Positions 34,320-43,569 of a DNA stretch of 64,000 nt are shown here, piece by piece. The position numbers and the translations under genes are program-made. The notes beneath the pieces are model-generated. The model ran no database searches. It was not told the DNA's origin and saw only the letters and a list, made by a program, of their open reading frames with translations. Within the stretch, counting starts at the first letter, position 1. Each line of letters opens with the position of its first letter. Source of the stretch: an uncultured Clostridium sp. (lineage in GTDB: Bacteria > Cyanobacteriota > Vampirovibrionia > Gastranaerophilales > Gastranaerophilaceae). The stretch is taken from assembly GCA_905212085.1 (NCBI GenBank), contig CAJMDF010000003.1, positions 15,276 to 79,275 of the forward strand, in the 5' to 3' direction.

Positions 34320-34337
34320 TAATATAGGCTATTTTTT
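34303..34337. terminator. terminator after secA
   Basis: AAAAAATAG-(T)-CTATA pairs with TATAG-(G)-CTATTTTTT around the loop ATTAA. Confidence 0.8.
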
Positions 34338-34354
34338 ATTGAAAGGAGCGAGAA

Positions 34355-35274
34355 ATGAAAAGATTTGTAAGAAAACAGGCACAAAAATCTTGTAAATTGC
34401 TTGGTAATTGTGTCGGTTTGCCTATGCACGCACTGCTCGGGGGGGGGGCAATTTAAAGCTTGCTCCACAAGGGTTTCAAGATGTATGTCATTCTGAGGGT
34501 GTATACCCGAAAGAATCCAGCCTATTATTAATTCCAAAAGCTGGATTGCTTCGGCATAAGCCTCGCAATGACAAATTGGGTTTTACCTTAGCAGAGGTAC
34601 TAATTACCTTAGGAATAATTGGTGTTGTTGCAGCTATGACTCTGCCTGTATTGATTGCAAATTTTAAAGAAAAAGAAATTATTGCCAAAGCAAAAAAAGA
34701 TTATTCAATTGTAATGCAGGCACTGCAACTTGCTCAAAATGATTATGGTACTCCAAATGACAATTCAAGTTTGTTTCTTTCGGGAGAAACAAATAATGAA
34801 GTAATGACAAATTTTTCTAAATATGTTAAAGGAGGTCAACTTTGTCTTACGAATTCAAAAGAGGATATTTGTACCTCTTTGAAGTATCAAATATTATTAT
34901 CAACTTATAAGGGAAAATATAATCCTGTAGCTCCTCCTGCGATAATCTTGCCAGATAATAGTGTATTGTTTCTGGTTTTAAGTACAAATAAATGTACTGA
35001 TACAGTCAATTCAGGGATAATGAATGATGAAGATGGTAATCTTCAATATAATCCAGACGGTACGCCAGTTACTTGGACTCAAATTCGTAATGATTGTGGT
35101 GCGATAACTTTTGATGTAAATGGTGCAAAAGGTCCAAATAAATATGGATATGATGCTTTTCGTATAGATATATGGCCGGATCATGTTGGAAAATCTTATT
35201 GGGATGTGTATGGAGCATCTAGTTTATTTAGTATTTTATCAGGAGGAAAACTTAAATATAATCAAAATAATTAA
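34355..35274 (+). CDS. phase-variable pilin-like protein, out of frame at a G10 tract
   Basis: An ATG at 34355 with AAGGAG 6 bases upstream starts MKRFVRKQAQKSCKLL, then meets ten G (34439-34448) and stops at 34456 after 33 codons. The pilin domain (K-L-G-FTLAEVLITLGIIGVVAAM) lies in another frame and has no good start of its own; only a TTG at 34408 is available. One added G or two lost would join the two parts into a 306-residue protein. It would have a leader of about 75 residues before the prepilin cut after Gly. The globular part has several Cys and resembles other pseudopilins. An 88-bp palindromic repeat is inserted in the coding region before the pilin signature. Confidence 0.78.
34439..34448 (+). 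repeat. G10 homopolymer (contingency tract)
   Basis: Ten consecutive G lie between the start codon and the pilin domain. The same length is seen in the other pilin gene at 50264-50273. Confidence 0.85.
34486..34573. repeat. dispersed palindromic repeat inserted in a coding sequence
   Basis: The ends TGTCATTCTGAGG and CCTCGCAATGACA form an imperfect inverted repeat. Inner arms include GAATCCAGC and GCTGGATT. The pattern matches the widespread TGTCATTGCGAGG/GCAATCCAGC family of bacterial palindromic repeats. It is translated in the pilin frame without a stop. Confidence 0.72.
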
Positions 35275-35344
35275 TCAAAGAATCTTTTTGTTCGTGTTAT
35301 AATGATTTTATACAGTTATCAGAATAATAATAAAAGGATTTATA

Positions 35345-36442
35345 ATGCTAAGAACAGGGATTGTCGGATTACCGAATGTTGGAAAATCAACTTTATTTAA
35401 TGCTTTAACAAGTGCAAAAAATGCGCAAAGTGCAAATTATCCGTTTTGTACGATTGAACCAAATGTCGGGGTTGTAAATGTTCCTGATGAAAGGTTGGAT
35501 ATTCTTGCAAAATTGTGCAAGACGGATGTGATTATTCCTACTGCAATCGAATTTGTAGATATTGCAGGACTTGTAAAAGGCGCAAGTAAAGGTGAAGGTT
35601 TAGGAAACCAGTTTTTGCATAATATTAGAGAAGTTGATGCAATTATTCAGGTTGTAAGATGCTTTGATGATCCTAATACAATTCACGTTGCAGGTAAGGT
35701 AAGCCCATTAGATGATATTGAGGTAATTAATACGGAATTAGCTCTAGCTGATATGGCATCTGTTGAAAAACAAATCGCAAAAGTTTCAAAAGTTGCAAAA
35801 TCAGGTGATAAAGATGCTGTATTAACTCTTTCAGTTCTTGAAAAAATGCAAAAATTGTTAGAAGATGCTTCATTTATAAATGTAAATGAGCATTTTAATG
35901 AAGATGAAATTCCTGTAGCAAAAGGTTTGAATTTGATGTCAACAAAACCTGTTATTTATGCAGCTAATGTATCTGAATTTGATTTAAAAGATGGCAACGA
36001 TTACACTAAAAAAGTTCAGGAATATGCGTCAGCTCATGGTGCTGAAATGGTTATAATTTCAGCAAGAATAGAAGAAGAATTAGCTGAGTTATCACCGGAG
36101 GAAGCAAAAGAATATCTTCATGATTTAGGGGTAGAAGATAGCGGAATTAACCGAATGATTAAATCTGTATACAAACTATTGAATTTAAGAACTTTTATAA
36201 CAGCTGGTGAAAAAGAAGTTCACGCTTGGACAATTCCTGCAGGTGCTAAAGCTCCTCAAGCAGCTGGGGTAATTCATACAGATTTTGAAAAAGGTTTTAT
36301 CAGAGCTGAAATTACTCCGTATGAAGAATTTGTGAAAAACGGTTCTTATAACGCTTGTAAAGAAAAAGGGGTAACTCGTCTTGAAGGCAAAGATTATGTT
36401 GTACAAGATGGTGATTTAGTTCATTTCAGATTCTCTGTATAA
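35345..36442 (+). CDS. ychF: ribosome-binding GTPase YchF
   Basis: This 365-residue Obg-family ATPase/GTPase has G-L-P-N-V-G-K-S-T-L-F-N-A-L-T (G1), F-C-T-I-E-P-N-V-G (switch), D-I-A-G-L-V-K-G-A-S-K-G-E-G-L-G-N (G3), and an altered G4 region (Y-A-A-N-V-S). The C-terminal TGS domain ends Y-V-V-Q-D-G-D-L-V-H-F-R-F. These fit YchF/OLA1, which prefers ATP. Length is standard. AAAGGA is before the ATG. Confidence 0.96.
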   Translation: MLRTGIVGLPNVGKSTLFNALTSAKNAQSANYPFCTIEPNVGVVNVPDERLDILAKLCKTDVIIPTAIEFVDIAGLVKGASKGEGLGNQFLHNIREVDAIIQVVRCFDDPNTIHVAGKVSPLDDIEVINTELALADMASVEKQIAKVSKVAKSGDKDAVLTLSVLEKMQKLLEDASFINVNEHFNEDEIPVAKGLNLMSTKPVIYAANVSEFDLKDGNDYTKKVQEYASAHGAEMVIISARIEEELAELSPEEAKEYLHDLGVEDSGINRMIKSVYKLLNLRTFITAGEKEVHAWTIPAGAKAPQAAGVIHTDFEKGFIRAEITPYEEFVKNGSYNACKEKGVTRLEGKDYVVQDGDLVHFRFSV

Positions 36443-36496
36443 TTAGCCCGAGTTACTAATTTATTTTACTTTTTTAAAGTATTTAATAATTACATT

Positions 36497-37870
36497 ATGA
36501 TTGGAAATATCGTTATGGATTTGAGAGAATTCTTTAATACAAATCGCACAAAGGATTTGAATTTTAGATTAAAGCAGCTTAAGAGTTTAAAACAAACTAT
36601 TAAACACTATGAGCCTGAAATTTTTAAAGCTTTAAAAGAAGATTTAAGAAAATCAGATTTTGAAATTGTAACGACCGAACTTGGATTGATATTCCAAGAA
36701 CTAGATTGTGCAATAAAAAATCTAAAAAAATGGGCAAAAACTGAAAGAGTATCAACTCCTGTATATCTAAAACCTTCAAACGGGTATATTTTAAAAGAAC
36801 CTTATGGGGTTGTATTGATAATTACTCCTTTCAATTACCCTTTCCAACTGTCTTTTGTGCCTTTAATAGGTGCAATTGCCGCAGGAAATTGCGCAGTTGT
36901 GAAACCTTCCAAAAGGACTCCTCGTTGTGCAGAGGTAATATGTAAAATTATTGCCCAGACATTCAGTAGTAATTATGTTAAATGCGTGTTGCCAACAGAA
37001 TTAACATCCGCAGAAATTTTGTCAAAAGACTTTGATTATATATTTTTTACAGGTAGTACGCAGACAGGGAAATTAATCGCAGAAACTGCTGCTAAAAAAT
37101 TAATTCCATATACATTGGAATTAGGCGGGAAAAGTCCTGTAATTGTTGATAAAAATGTAAATATAGAACAGGCTGCCAGAAAAATTGCTTGGGGAAAATT
37201 TTTGAATGCGGGACAAACTTGTGTCGCTCCTGATTATGTTCTTGTGCATGAAGATGTAAAACAGGATTTGGTCGATAATTTAATAAAATCAATAAAATCT
37301 TTTTATGGAGTATTTGTTCAGGAAAGCAAGGATTATGGACGCATTATTGATACTGATGGCTTTAGAAGATTAAAAGAAATTATTAATCAAGAAGCTAAAA
37401 ATATTATTTATGGCGGAGATTCTCATGAGTGCGGACTGTATATTGAGCCTACATTATTGAGTATAGATTCTTATGATTCTCCGTCTATGCAAGAAGAAAT
37501 TTTCGGGCCGATTTTACCGATAATGACTTATAATAATATTGATGATGTAATTAATTCTTTAAAAGGTAAGCCAAGACCTTTAGCTCTGTATGTTTTTTCC
37601 AAAGATAAAGAGTTTTATTGGAAAATTTTAAACAGTATATCATTTGGTGGTGGTGCTGTGAATGATACTGTACAGCAAACGGCAATTCACGGGTTACCCT
37701 TTGGTGGTGTAGGTTTTTCAGGTATGGGGAGGTATCATGGTAAGTATACTTTTGATACTTTTACGCATTTGAAAAGTATTTTGGTGAAAAATTCTGATTT
37801 TGATATGAAGATGATGTATCCGCCATATTCATTTGATACAGTTAAAACAATTAAGAAATTTTTGACATAG
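36497..37870 (+). CDS. aldehyde dehydrogenase family protein
   Basis: This 457-residue oxidoreductase oxidises an aldehyde with NAD(P). The catalytic Cys is in F-L-N-A-G-Q-T-C-V-A-P-D (~residue 237) and the general base Glu in T-L-E-L-G-G-K-S-P (~205). F-F-T-G-S-T-Q-T-G-K and the P-F-N-Y-P-F-Q motif of the class 3 enzymes are present. The length (450-460) also fits class 3 (fatty aldehyde type). A second in-frame ATG at 36515 has GGAA 8 bases upstream and may be the true start. The substrate is unknown. Confidence 0.9.
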   Translation: MIGNIVMDLREFFNTNRTKDLNFRLKQLKSLKQTIKHYEPEIFKALKEDLRKSDFEIVTTELGLIFQELDCAIKNLKKWAKTERVSTPVYLKPSNGYILKEPYGVVLIITPFNYPFQLSFVPLIGAIAAGNCAVVKPSKRTPRCAEVICKIIAQTFSSNYVKCVLPTELTSAEILSKDFDYIFFTGSTQTGKLIAETAAKKLIPYTLELGGKSPVIVDKNVNIEQAARKIAWGKFLNAGQTCVAPDYVLVHEDVKQDLVDNLIKSIKSFYGVFVQESKDYGRIIDTDGFRRLKEIINQEAKNIIYGGDSHECGLYIEPTLLSIDSYDSPSMQEEIFGPILPIMTYNNIDDVINSLKGKPRPLALYVFSKDKEFYWKILNSISFGGGAVNDTVQQTAIHGLPFGGVGFSGMGRYHGKYTFDTFTHLKSILVKNSDFDMKMMYPPYSFDTVKTIKKFLT

Positions 37871-37872
37871 AT

Positions 37873-37903
37873 AAACCTCTCACTTCTTTTAAGTGAGGGG
37901 TTT
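37873..37903. terminator. bidirectional terminator
   Basis: AACC-T-CTCACTT pairs with AAGTGAG-G-GGTT between the aldehyde dehydrogenase gene and the convergent GH13-like gene. Confidence 0.75.
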
Positions 37904-37918
37904 AATTAATTTACTTAT

Positions 37919-40900
37919 TTATTTACTAAGTAGTGCAAGTTTATTTCCGATATTCTGTTTTTCTTTGTTTACTTGAGAATATGGATTTGAAACTATATTA
38001 TATTGAGGATTATACAATACTCTTCTACCTGTAAAACTTGGTTCGTGGTACAAGATTAATGTAGAATCTTTGAATTTTATTGGAGTTTGATCAGGACCAG
38101 TAATTTGGTTTTTATCATTTACATAATATATTGTTTTATCATTTTTATCGGCATTTCTAAATTTCATTCCTGATTTTAAACCGCCTTTTAGACCGACTCT
38201 ACCTCCTCTATCGTCATTTAAGTCAATATAAGGTAATGTTACTTCTGCAGGATCGTAGTATTTATCAAATGTATGATTTAGACCTGCTGTATTAAATAAT
38301 GAAATAGTCATTGCACCATTTGGGCTTTGTCTTAATAAGGCAGAAATTTGGGTATCTCCTTCTTCAGTTTTTTCAAAATTGTCTTTTGTTTTATTTGTAT
38401 CATCTTTGTATACATCAAACTTATAATGAGCATTTTGTTCTTTTAGAGCGAATGGAGTACCATCATTTAATGGTTGTAGTTCAGGTCTTGATCTTAGACT
38501 AAGAACTGCCATCATATTATCTTTGTGTTTTTTTACAAATTCTTTGAAATTTGGACTGTTTGGATCAGCCCAATCTTCGTGTATTACGTTACGATTTTGC
38601 AGGTAAATGTTTTTGGTTGTTGTTTCATAACCTGTAGCACCGTATTCATCGCCTGCAAATAATGTTGGGTTCCCAACGAGTGCAGTTAAGAATTTTGTTT
38701 GACCTAACAATTTTGACATTGCAGGATCAATTATTTTTTCAAGAGTTTTATCTTTCAATTTTTTCTTTTCATCAGCATTGAGTCTTTTGCTTGCATCCGG
38801 TTCAATATAATCCATTTCATCAAATACAATATCTAATGCAATGTTGTAATCCCTTGCTCCAAAGCCGTCAGCTTCAAATACTTTACCTTTATGATATCCG
38901 TTAGACAGGTTTTTTAATGCCTCTACCATTTTGTCATAAACGTAATTTTTACGGCTGTCACTTAGTCCGATTAATTCTTTAGCTTTCCCCATGCCGCTTG
39001 CAATAGATTCACTTTTAGCTATTGCTAAGTTGCTTACTTTATTGTAATCATAGTTATTTACTGCATCTTGGTATACATTTTCACCATATTTTACACCATT
39101 CAGAATTCTATAGGCTCTTTCACGGTAAGGATTTCCATTTTCTGTTAAATCAGTGTAAACTAAGTCCATATCCATTGAAAAACCATCTAATGCTCTACAT
39201 TTATCGTGGTTTCCTGCAAATGTATATGAATAAATTAAAGATTCTAAAGAACCTGAATTTAAGAAGTTATCGGCTCCTACGAGTTTTTCAAGTATTGTTT
39301 TGCCTTGGTCATATCCTTTTTCCGGGCTGTTTTGTCCATCGTAATCAAATAGTTTTCCAAATATTTTAGTTAAATCAGATGAGAAGTAATCATAATTTGC
39401 AGTTGTAGTAAATCCTGCTTCGTTTAGAAGTTTTCTCATTGCTTCTGTTTTTCCTGCAAATCTTTCTCCTGATTTTTCTCCATATCCTTTACTGTATATT
39501 TCGCCTAAATCTGTTACTTCTGCAGCTATATATGCATCAGGATGGTATTCCTTTACTCCGTCTGTAAATTTTGACCAAAAATCAATTACTTTATTCCAAG
39601 TATATTCAAAATCAGTTTTTTTGTTTCTTAGAGATTCAATATCTCCGATATCTTTTGTTGCATCAATTCTCCAATCAAGACCTGCTTCTGTTCTGTTAAC
39701 AATCATTTCTGCAAGTTTGAAGCTGTCAAAATTGGTGCCTTTTATTGATTTTAATAATGCACTTGCAAGTTTTTCTTTTTCTCTTGGATTGATATTTCTG
39801 ATCCCTTTTCTTAAATGATTTACAAGAGATTTTGCTTCATCCTCAGGACAATCAGCGATTATTCCCATTCCTAATAAAGATGTCTTTTTAAGAGAGTTAT
39901 AATCGTAAGATACTTCACCTGTTTCTTTGTTATAAGTAAATGAAGCATTAGGATCTACAGCTTTGATAATTGCAAATCTTGCAATTTCTGATGTAAGTAG
40001 TGGGATAACATATTTACCGTAAGGTGTAGCATTCCCGTATTGATCATGAAGTTTGTTGTTTTCCGGTAATTTTGATTCTACTCCGGCTAGGATCTCTTTA
40101 GCTAATGAATACATTTCTTTTGTATACATTTTATCTGTTAATTCATAAGTCTCTTTATATTCCATTCTCATATGAGGGTTGTTTTGTTGCATCATTTCAT
40201 ATCGAGATACTCCGATTTGATCTTCTTGAGTAGCTCTTTTAGAAATATAAGGACTACTTAATGCTGCTACGATATCATCGCCTACTTCAATAGAATCTAA
40301 AGGAACATCCATAAGTCCTTGTACTATAGAATCATTATATGATTCAACAGAATCAAAGCCGTATAATTCATATCTGTTATTTAGAACATTTTCTACAATT
40401 TTTTTATTAACATCTAAATCTTTAGGGAAGACTTTTCCGTCAGCTTGGGATTTAATTAAATCATAAATTCCATCCGCATCAAGGTTTTGGATATTTCTTA
40501 AATGTTGTGCAACATTTAGGTTCAATATTTGGTTAGTTTTCTTTGTCCAGAATTGAGCAGAAGATACTGCATAATCTTGAACTTCTATATTTTTACGTTT
40601 TAATAAAGCTGTTTTTGCAGCTCTTTCTCTAGGATTTCCAATATTTAATAAATCTTGAGTGTCGGTATGGGAGAATATATAATTTAATTTAGCGATATCT
40701 GGGTTTGCATCCCAAGTGTAGAAACCGCTTTCATGTTTCCCGTCCAATCCAAAATATTCAAATTGAGTTACTTCTTTTGTCCCTTGACCACTGTGAAGTC
40801 TTATTCTTTGATATTCCGGTAATGTTTTATTGTATGCATTTAATTTTTCTACATTTGTCTTATAAGTTTCTGGATTAATTTGGAAACTGTATGGAGCGAC

Positions 40901-42109
40901 AGTATCATTATGATTATTTATATCTAAGTAATTTTTATCAAATTTTTCGTATGCTTTGATTAATTCTTTATTACTTAATTTATCTGCGTTTGTAAGCCTG
41001 TTATCATAGATTTGAATATATGTAGGTTTTTTAGGATCATATTCTCTATTATTTGATTTAATACTAATAGTCCCGTTATCATTTTCTATGAATTTGTATG
41101 GGGAGTTAACAATTCTGTGGGTTACATGAGCTGTATTTTTGCCGAATACTCCAAGAGCAAGTGGGCTATCTTTCAGTCCTGTAATTCTAAACCAATAGAA
41201 ATAAGGAGATCTATCTCCCCATTTAAGAATATGTTGAAAATGTACACCTTCAAGACCTTCATTTACGTATGCACCGTCAGATACTAAGTTCATGCCTTTT
41301 GCAAACATTTTTCGTTGGATAGATGCATAGTTATTAATATTTCCTAAGCTTTGAGCCATTTGGAAACAGTTTTTATTCCAGTATGAATGTGCAGTAAGAC
41401 TGTCATCTGTAAATAAAGGGAGTGTAATTATTCTTGTAAAGTTATCCAGTTCTCCGTTATCCAGAGATTTTTCAATACCTGCTAAGGAGCCGCCTATTTT
41501 ATTCCCAAAATTCTTGGACGAACTCATTAAGTCTACGATTTCTTCCGGAGATTTCATAACTATTTTGTTGTTTTCGTCATATTTCCATATAACATTGTTG
41601 CAGTCAGGAATAATCAATTTCATTGCTCCGCCTTTTGAAACTGAAGGAGCTCTGTCTGTTATAATATTATATACATCATAAGCATTATGGGTATTTTGTG
41701 CTTCATTTATAATATTCCCAGGATCCAGCATGTAAATTGGAGGAGCTGAATGATTATCTTTTGGGTAGAGTTTATAATGATAAGCAAAAGGCTCATCTGG
41801 AGCTATGTCAAAATCCCCTGCTAAATCAATTTTTGTAGCTTTCCCGCTTTGAAGTTTAATCCCTCGTTCTTTATTTTCTGAATTATCATCCATGGAATCA
41901 AGTCTATCGAGTATATTAATTATTTTATAGTTGTTATTTTTATCTTTATCAACAGAATATAATTCTAAATAACAATCATATTTACTGTCATCATAGACAT
42001 AGTTAAATTCATATTCTTTATCCCCATATTCAGATTTTTTGGGTTTGTATCCTTCAAATTGAATGTTATTATTGATTCTTGGTTGATTTAAATTTAAATT
42101 TACTTTCAC
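37919..42109 (-). CDS. giant alpha-amylase-like (GH13-like) glucan enzyme
   Basis: This 1396-residue protein starts with GTG, set by AAGGAG 8 bases upstream. The N-terminal ~120 residues are beta-rich and resemble a CBM48-type domain. GH13-like conserved regions are seen at L-V-S-D-G-A-Y-V-N-E-G (~280, region I), W-R-I-D-A-T-K-D (~815, region II with the nucleophile Asp), A-A-E-V-T-D (~860, region III Glu) and F-A-G-N-H-D-K-C (~970, region IV). Regions I and II are about 530 residues apart, far more than usual, so a large domain is inserted. The C-terminus again looks beta-rich. No signal peptide is present. With the glucanotransferase at the window start it suggests glycogen-type metabolism. 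The exact reaction is not known. Confidence 0.72.
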   Translation of the reverse strand: MKVNLNLNQPRINNNIQFEGYKPKKSEYGDKEYEFNYVYDDSKYDCYLELYSVDKDKNNNYKIINILDRLDSMDDNSENKERGIKLQSGKATKIDLAGDFDIAPDEPFAYHYKLYPKDNHSAPPIYMLDPGNIINEAQNTHNAYDVYNIITDRAPSVSKGGAMKLIIPDCNNVIWKYDENNKIVMKSPEEIVDLMSSSKNFGNKIGGSLAGIEKSLDNGELDNFTRIITLPLFTDDSLTAHSYWNKNCFQMAQSLGNINNYASIQRKMFAKGMNLVSDGAYVNEGLEGVHFQHILKWGDRSPYFYWFRITGLKDSPLALGVFGKNTAHVTHRIVNSPYKFIENDNGTISIKSNNREYDPKKPTYIQIYDNRLTNADKLSNKELIKAYEKFDKNYLDINNHNDTVAPYSFQINPETYKTNVEKLNAYNKTLPEYQRIRLHSGQGTKEVTQFEYFGLDGKHESGFYTWDANPDIAKLNYIFSHTDTQDLLNIGNPRERAAKTALLKRKNIEVQDYAVSSAQFWTKKTNQILNLNVAQHLRNIQNLDADGIYDLIKSQADGKVFPKDLDVNKKIVENVLNNRYELYGFDSVESYNDSIVQGLMDVPLDSIEVGDDIVAALSSPYISKRATQEDQIGVSRYEMMQQNNPHMRMEYKETYELTDKMYTKEMYSLAKEILAGVESKLPENNKLHDQYGNATPYGKYVIPLLTSEIARFAIIKAVDPNASFTYNKETGEVSYDYNSLKKTSLLGMGIIADCPEDEAKSLVNHLRKGIRNINPREKEKLASALLKSIKGTNFDSFKLAEMIVNRTEAGLDWRIDATKDIGDIESLRNKKTDFEYTWNKVIDFWSKFTDGVKEYHPDAYIAAEVTDLGEIYSKGYGEKSGERFAGKTEAMRKLLNEAGFTTTANYDYFSSDLTKIFGKLFDYDGQNSPEKGYDQGKTILEKLVGADNFLNSGSLESLIYSYTFAGNHDKCRALDGFSMDMDLVYTDLTENGNPYRERAYRILNGVKYGENVYQDAVNNYDYNKVSNLAIAKSESIASGMGKAKELIGLSDSRKNYVYDKMVEALKNLSNGYHKGKVFEADGFGARDYNIALDIVFDEMDYIEPDASKRLNADEKKKLKDKTLEKIIDPAMSKLLGQTKFLTALVGNPTLFAGDEYGATGYETTTKNIYLQNRNVIHEDWADPNSPNFKEFVKKHKDNMMAVLSLRSRPELQPLNDGTPFALKEQNAHYKFDVYKDDTNKTKDNFEKTEEGDTQISALLRQSPNGAMTISLFNTAGLNHTFDKYYDPAEVTLPYIDLNDDRGGRVGLKGGLKSGMKFRNADKNDKTIYYVNDKNQITGPDQTPIKFKDSTLILYHEPSFTGRRVLYNPQYNIVSNPYSQVNKEKQNIGNKLALLSK

Positions 42110-42250
42110 GAGAAAACTCCTTACTACTCCATTTATAACTCAAGTGAAGAAATTTTTTTGACATAATGTCTGATATTATTAAGAAATTTTTACAAAAAAA
42201 GATAAAAAAAATCTTTCTTGGTATAATTTATCAGGAAAAGGAGAAAATTA

Positions 42251-43516
42251 ATGCAAGTTATGGATTTAAAATGTGATGTAAAAGACATAAATTTGGCTGA
42301 TCAAGGCAAAAATCAAATAGAATGGGCATTTAAGGATATGCCTGTATTAAAACAAATCCAAGAAAGATTTATAAAGGAACAACCTTTTAAAGGATTGAAA
42401 TTATCTGCTTGTGTTCATGTAACAAAAGAAACTGCAGCATTATGTGTTGTAATGAAATCAGGTGGTGCAGATGCCATTTTAGTAGCATCAAATCCTTTAT
42501 CAACTCAAGATGATGTAGCTGCAGCTTTAGTAAAACATTACGGAATTCCTACTTATGCTGTAGCAGGAGAATCAGTAGAACAGTATAAAGCTCATATTCA
42601 AGAAGCTCTAAATCATAATCCTGATATTATTATTGATGACGGATGTGATATCGTATCAACTATTCATGCGGAAAGACCTGAATTAGCTTCAAAAATTATC
42701 GGTTCAACTGAAGAAACAACTACAGGTATTATCAGATTGCAAGCACTAGAAGCTCAAGGACAATTAAAATTCCCTGCAGTCGGTGTAAATACAAGTTTAA
42801 CAAAACACTTATATGATAACCGTTATGGTACAGGTCAAAGTTCAATGGATGGTATCATAAGAGGTGCGAATATCTTAATTGCCGGTAAAACGGTTGTAGT
42901 ATCAGGATATGGCTGGTGCGGACGCGGTTGTGCATTACGAGCAAAAGCTTTGGGTGCAAATGTTATTGTCTGCGAAGTTGACCCGTTAAAAGCTCTTGAG
43001 GCAGCTATGGAAGGATATAGAGTTATGCCAATAGCTCAAGCAGCTAAAGAAGGTGATATATTCTTAACTGTAACAGGTGATAAGCATGTTGTAGATGTTC
43101 AACACATTTTAGATATGAAAGACGGTGCATTTTTAGCAAATTCTGGTCACTTTGACTGGGAAATAAATGTTGCAGGTCTTAAAGAACACACTATAGAAAT
43201 TAGAGAAATCAGACCAAATCTTGAAGAATACAAATTAGATAATGGAAAATCAGTATATGTATTTGCTCAAGGTCGTTTAGTAAATCTTGTAAATGCAGAA
43301 GGTCATCCTGCAAGTGTTATGGATATGAGCTTTGCTAACCAAGCATTAGGTATTGAATTCTTAGTTAAAAATAAAGGTAAATTAGAAAATAAATTGTATA
43401 CTTTACCTCATGAAGTTGATGTAAAAATTGCTGAATTGAAATTGAAATCAATGGGAATTGAAATTGATACATTAACTCCGGAGCAAGAAGAATACTTGAA
43501 TAGTTGGAAATTCTAA
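42251..43516 (+). CDS. ahcY: adenosylhomocysteinase
   Basis: This 421-residue NAD-dependent enzyme splits S-adenosylhomocysteine to adenosine and homocysteine. Visible are A-C-V-H-V-T-K-E-T-A near 58, D-D-G-C-D (~135), E-E-T-T-T-G (~158), the Rossmann segment V-V-V-S-G-Y-G-W-C-G-R-G (~217-228) and S-G-H-F-D-W-E-I (~300), plus N-L-V-N-A-E-G-H-P-A-S-V-M-D-M-S-F-A. It lacks the ~40-residue insertion of the plant type. An extended -10 (TGGTATAAT, TATAAT at 42222-42227) and AAGGAGA upstream give a clear promoter and ribosome site. It would recycle the product of the several SAM methyltransferases here. Confidence 0.96.
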   Translation: MQVMDLKCDVKDINLADQGKNQIEWAFKDMPVLKQIQERFIKEQPFKGLKLSACVHVTKETAALCVVMKSGGADAILVASNPLSTQDDVAAALVKHYGIPTYAVAGESVEQYKAHIQEALNHNPDIIIDDGCDIVSTIHAERPELASKIIGSTEETTTGIIRLQALEAQGQLKFPAVGVNTSLTKHLYDNRYGTGQSSMDGIIRGANILIAGKTVVVSGYGWCGRGCALRAKALGANVIVCEVDPLKALEAAMEGYRVMPIAQAAKEGDIFLTVTGDKHVVDVQHILDMKDGAFLANSGHFDWEINVAGLKEHTIEIREIRPNLEEYKLDNGKSVYVFAQGRLVNLVNAEGHPASVMDMSFANQALGIEFLVKNKGKLENKLYTLPHEVDVKIAELKLKSMGIEIDTLTPEQEEYLNSWKF

Positions 43517-43533
43517 TAATAAAAGAAAAATAA

Positions 43534-43568
43534 AAAAATACCGCTAATAATTAGTTAGCGGTATTTTT
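43534..43568. terminator. bidirectional terminator after ahcY
   Basis: ATACCGCTAA pairs with TTAGCGGTAT, with A and T runs on each side. Confidence 0.85.
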
Positions 43569-43569
43569 T

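Noticed and set aside
34408..35274. TTG at 34408 as the normal start of the pilin gene
   Set aside because: It has no ribosome site, and a far better ATG with AAGGAG lies at 34355; the G10 tract explains the frame difference.
37919..42109. Open frames on the plus strand (for example 39022-39369) inside the GH13-like gene
   Set aside because: Their composition (long runs of L, Y, H) is typical of antisense translation, and no ribosome sites are present.
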